From positions 276,089-340,088 of the forward strand of contig NZ_JGZK01000005.1 of the NCBI RefSeq assembly GCF_000741695.1: a DNA stretch of 64,000 nucleotides, read 5' to 3'. Below, one piece after another: positions 61,678 through 64,000 of the stretch. The notes under the pieces are model-generated. The model searched no databases and was not told the origin of the DNA. It worked only from the letters and a program-made list of their open reading frames with translations. This DNA is from Bifidobacterium reuteri DSM 23975. GTDB lineage: Bacteria > Actinomycetota > Actinomycetes > Actinomycetales > Bifidobacteriaceae. The position numbers and the translations under genes were made by a program. Position 1 is the first letter of the stretch; each line of letters begins with the position of its first letter.

Positions 61678-62757
61678 ATGATGAAAAGACACGACGTTAC
61701 GATAACCGATATCTCGAAGCAGATGGGACTGTCTGTCTACACGGTTTCGCGCGCTCTCAACGGACTTACCGGTGTATCTGAGAAGACTCGCGCGGCGGTG
61801 CTTGAAACGGCGCGAACCATGGGGCATATCCCCAACGTCAACGCGCGGGATTTGCGCACTGGCACCCATCGTTTCGTCACGTTGCTGACCGCAGGCATGT
61901 CGAATTCCTATTACCTCGACCTCATCGATGGCATCGAAAGCGTTCTGCAGGACAAGAAGGAGAGTCTTTTCATCGCGGATATGGCGGTCAATGGCCGTTA
62001 CAGCCGGGAGAATGAAACGAATCTCCTGCGTCAGGTAGTGGAGAACCGTCCTGGCGGTATCATCTCTACTCTTGGCCTGAGCGAAGATAGCAGGAGCCAG
62101 TTGAAAAACTGGAACATCCCTATCGTATTCGTCGATTCCACGCCCGGCTATAGCGATGACGAAGAAGTCGAGGACGGGTTTTCTTACGTCGCTACGGACA
62201 ATGTTGATGCGGCCGCGAAATTGGGGCGTCACCTTGGGGTGCACCATTTCAAGAGATGGCTGCTGGCCATTTACCCAGATACGTGGAACAGCCGGTTCGC
62301 CCGCGAGAACGGACTGCTGGCGGCTGCCGATGAATGCGAGGCCGAGATTCGCGTATTGGAGTGCGGAAACAATCGTGAAGAGGCGTGCGCGGCAATCCAT
62401 CGTTTTCTCGACAGAGACAATTTCGAGCCAGATGTGATTATCGCGGGCAATAACCCAATTCTTTTGGGAGTGATGTCTGCGCTGAGCGAAAGAGGCATCG
62501 ACGTTCCTCAAGATTTAGCGCTAGTTGCATTTGATGATTTCGCGTGGTCCGATCTGCTATCGCCGAAGATTACGTTGGTCGCGGAGGACAGTCGACTCAT
62601 CGGAGCAAAAGCGGCGAATTACTTGCTTGAACAGATGGAAGGAAGAGAGGAGGTGAACAAATCAGCGGATGGGACGACGACGATGCCGAAACCCATCCAC
62701 GACATGATTGAGACATCCCTGAAAATCAGGGAGTCATGCGGATGCATATGCCAGTAG
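61678..62757 (+). CDS. LacI-family transcriptional regulator
   Basis: The 359-residue repressor has an N-terminal HTH (VTITDISKQMGLSVYTVSRA, about 7-26) with the hinge IPNVNARDLRTG, then a periplasmic-binding-type sensor domain (VDSTPGYSDDE, VIIAGNNPILLGVMSAL, VAFDDFAWSDLL). The C-terminus ends CGCICQ. It precedes a sugar-binding protein and ABC ATPase and probably controls them. AGGAA lies before the ATG. The IS ends 20 bases upstream, so its native promoter has been replaced or moved. Confidence 0.93.
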   Translation: MMKRHDVTITDISKQMGLSVYTVSRALNGLTGVSEKTRAAVLETARTMGHIPNVNARDLRTGTHRFVTLLTAGMSNSYYLDLIDGIESVLQDKKESLFIADMAVNGRYSRENETNLLRQVVENRPGGIISTLGLSEDSRSQLKNWNIPIVFVDSTPGYSDDEEVEDGFSYVATDNVDAAAKLGRHLGVHHFKRWLLAIYPDTWNSRFARENGLLAAADECEAEIRVLECGNNREEACAAIHRFLDRDNFEPDVIIAGNNPILLGVMSALSERGIDVPQDLALVAFDDFAWSDLLSPKITLVAEDSRLIGAKAANYLLEQMEGREEVNKSADGTTTMPKPIHDMIETSLKIRESCGCICQ

Positions 62758-62800
62758 GTTGCATCCCGATACACGCATTATTTCCAACGGAGGAAACAAC

Positions 62801-63772
62801 ATGAACACCAAGAAAATCATCTCGGCCGCATCCGCCCTGTTCGCTGCATCGGTTCTGCTGTCAGGCTGCAGCGCGGTGAGTAACGGAGACAATGCCGCCA
62901 GCGAGGTTTCAAAGCCCACAGAGATTAAGAGCATCGGACTCATGGTCCAGGACATGTCCAATCCGTTCTTCACCGCGATGGACAAGGAGGCCAAGGTTCA
63001 GGCCGAGAAGATCGGCGCGAAGCTCAATGTCCAGGATGCACAGCTCGACCTTGCGACGCAAGACAACCAGATCTCCTCGTTCATCGAGCAGCAGGTCGAT
63101 CTGATCATCGTCTCCGCTGTTGACGAGAGCGGTTTGCAGCCCGCCATCGAACGAGCCAAGGCCGCAGGCATCATCGTCGTTGCTGTGGATACCCCGGCGA
63201 AGGGAGCCGATGCGGTCGTTATGACCGACGGCGTGCAGGCGGGAGAGCTGTCATGCTCATACTTGGCCGAGCAGCTCGGAGGCGAGGGCAATATCCTGAT
63301 CGTGGACGGAACGCCAATCCAGACCATCACCGACCGCATCAAGGGCTGCAAGTCCGCCTTGGAGAAGGACTACCCCGGCATCAAGGTCGTCGGACAGCAG
63401 TCATCCAAGAACGATCGCGCGACCGGCCTGTCCGTCACAACGGACATGCTCACAGCCAACAAGGACGTGCAGGGCATCTTCGGCATGAATGACCCGTCCG
63501 CCTTGGGTGCAGCCCTCGCTGTCGAACAGGCCGGCAGGACCAGCGAAATCATCGTGACCGGTATCGATGGAAGCCCAGAGGGCGTCGATGAGCTCAAGCG
63601 CGCCGGATCCCCCTTCGTGGGCACCTCGACCCAGAACCCAGGTGAAATGGTCAAGCAGGCGGTGGCTTATGCTCAGAAGGTCGCCAAGGGCGAAACCCCC
63701 GAGGAATCCACCATCCTGATCCCCAGCGTTATGGTCACCCGCGACAACGTCAATGAATACAAGGGATGGTGA
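62801..63772 (+). CDS. Sugar ABC transporter substrate-binding lipoprotein (RbsB-like)
   Basis: The 323-residue lipoprotein has a signal peptide with lipobox VLLSGCS (Cys near residue 23). The mature protein is of the ribose/galactose-binding type: KSIGLMVQDMSNPFFTAMDK, QQVDLIIVSAVDESGLQPAI, VDTPAKGADAVVMTDG and FGMNDPSALGAALAVE. GGAGG precedes the ATG at 62801. Sugar specificity cannot be read from the sequence. It is followed within 3 bases by the ATPase gene. Confidence 0.93.
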   Translation: MNTKKIISAASALFAASVLLSGCSAVSNGDNAASEVSKPTEIKSIGLMVQDMSNPFFTAMDKEAKVQAEKIGAKLNVQDAQLDLATQDNQISSFIEQQVDLIIVSAVDESGLQPAIERAKAAGIIVVAVDTPAKGADAVVMTDGVQAGELSCSYLAEQLGGEGNILIVDGTPIQTITDRIKGCKSALEKDYPGIKVVGQQSSKNDRATGLSVTTDMLTANKDVQGIFGMNDPSALGAALAVEQAGRTSEIIVTGIDGSPEGVDELKRAGSPFVGTSTQNPGEMVKQAVAYAQKVAKGETPEESTILIPSVMVTRDNVNEYKGW

Positions 63773-63774
63773 GC

Positions 63775-64000
63775 ATGACGCGGCCATCGACCCCTCTATT
63801 GCAGCTCGAGAACATATGCAAGAGCTTTTCCGGTGTGGTCGTTCTCGACAACATTAACCTAAACCTTTATGACCATGAGGTGCTTGCACTCATGGGCGAG
63901 AATGGCGCCGGAAAATCCACCATGATGAACATCCTGTCGGGGAACCTGAAAAGGGATTCCGGACGCATCCTGATCAATGGCGAAGAAGTAGATGTCTCCA
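63775..64000 (+). CDS. Sugar ABC transporter ATP-binding protein (RbsA-like), 5' part
   Basis: 75 codons before the window ends. They include LLQLENICKSFSGVVVLDNI and Walker A GENGAGKST near residue 44, then LSGNLKRDSGRILINGEEVD, typical of the first nucleotide-binding domain of two-domain sugar ATPases such as RbsA and MglA. It starts 2 bases after the binding-protein stop, so it is in the same operon; the permease is probably beyond the edge. Confidence 0.93.
   Translation, partial: MTRPSTPLLQLENICKSFSGVVVLDNINLNLYDHEVLALMGENGAGKSTMMNILSGNLKRDSGRILINGEEVDVS

Overview
The window looks like a bifidobacterial chromosome (Actinomycetota, high GC). Signs are the fused trpC-trpB gene, actinobacterial RbpA, a PafBC-type WYL regulator next to a HelY-type helicase, a GarA-like FHA protein with an Rv1828/FtsR-like MerR regulator, GuaB3, and a eukaryote-type UTP-glucose-1-phosphate uridylyltransferase. 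The species cannot be fixed from the sequence alone.

Layout. 1-12.2 kb is core metabolism and translation: icd (minus), guaB3, an Rv3235-like gene, fadD-def, then rpsB-tsf, pyrH-frr-cdsA and rlmN, nearly all with hairpin terminators. 12.3-15.3 kb holds hisF, hisI and trpE. 15.4-20.9 kb carries an amino-acid permease, an orphan solute-binding-like protein, a YccF protein, an aldo/keto reductase and a DUF2316 protein. 20.9-34.1 kb is an accessory stretch: a DUF4143-type ATPase, an SRAP peptidase, hipBA, two GNAT acetyltransferases, a large primase-helicase-PLD protein resembling TOTE conflict systems, a VOC protein, an overlapping toxin-antitoxin-like pair, an MFS exporter and two unusual blocks of short repeats. 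34.1-45 kb returns to core genes: holin-like protein, nfo, trpCB-trpA, lgt, rpe, hisE-hisG, then a tight phosphatidyltransferase-DUF881-sbp-DUF881-FHA operon leading into the ftsR-like gene. 46-51 kb has small membrane proteins and a coiled-coil/CAP surface protein split by a frameshift. 51.2-60.1 kb has a HAD phosphatase, rbpA, helY, pafBC, the uridylyltransferase and an SGNH hydrolase. At 60.3 kb an ISL3-family insertion sequence lies directly upstream of a LacI regulator, a sugar-binding lipoprotein and the start of an ABC ATPase gene that runs off the window.

Main points of interest are the single-gene primase-helicase-nuclease-like protein next to hipBA, the 19-nt-period inverted array near 31.0 kb, the long hairpin that covers the ribosome binding site of the ftsR-like gene, an internal ribosome binding site at the trpC/trpB fusion joint, the frameshifted surface protein, and a dispersed palindromic repeat with four copies here. 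No tRNA, rRNA or CRISPR array was recognised. Functions are from reading protein motifs by eye; no database search was run.
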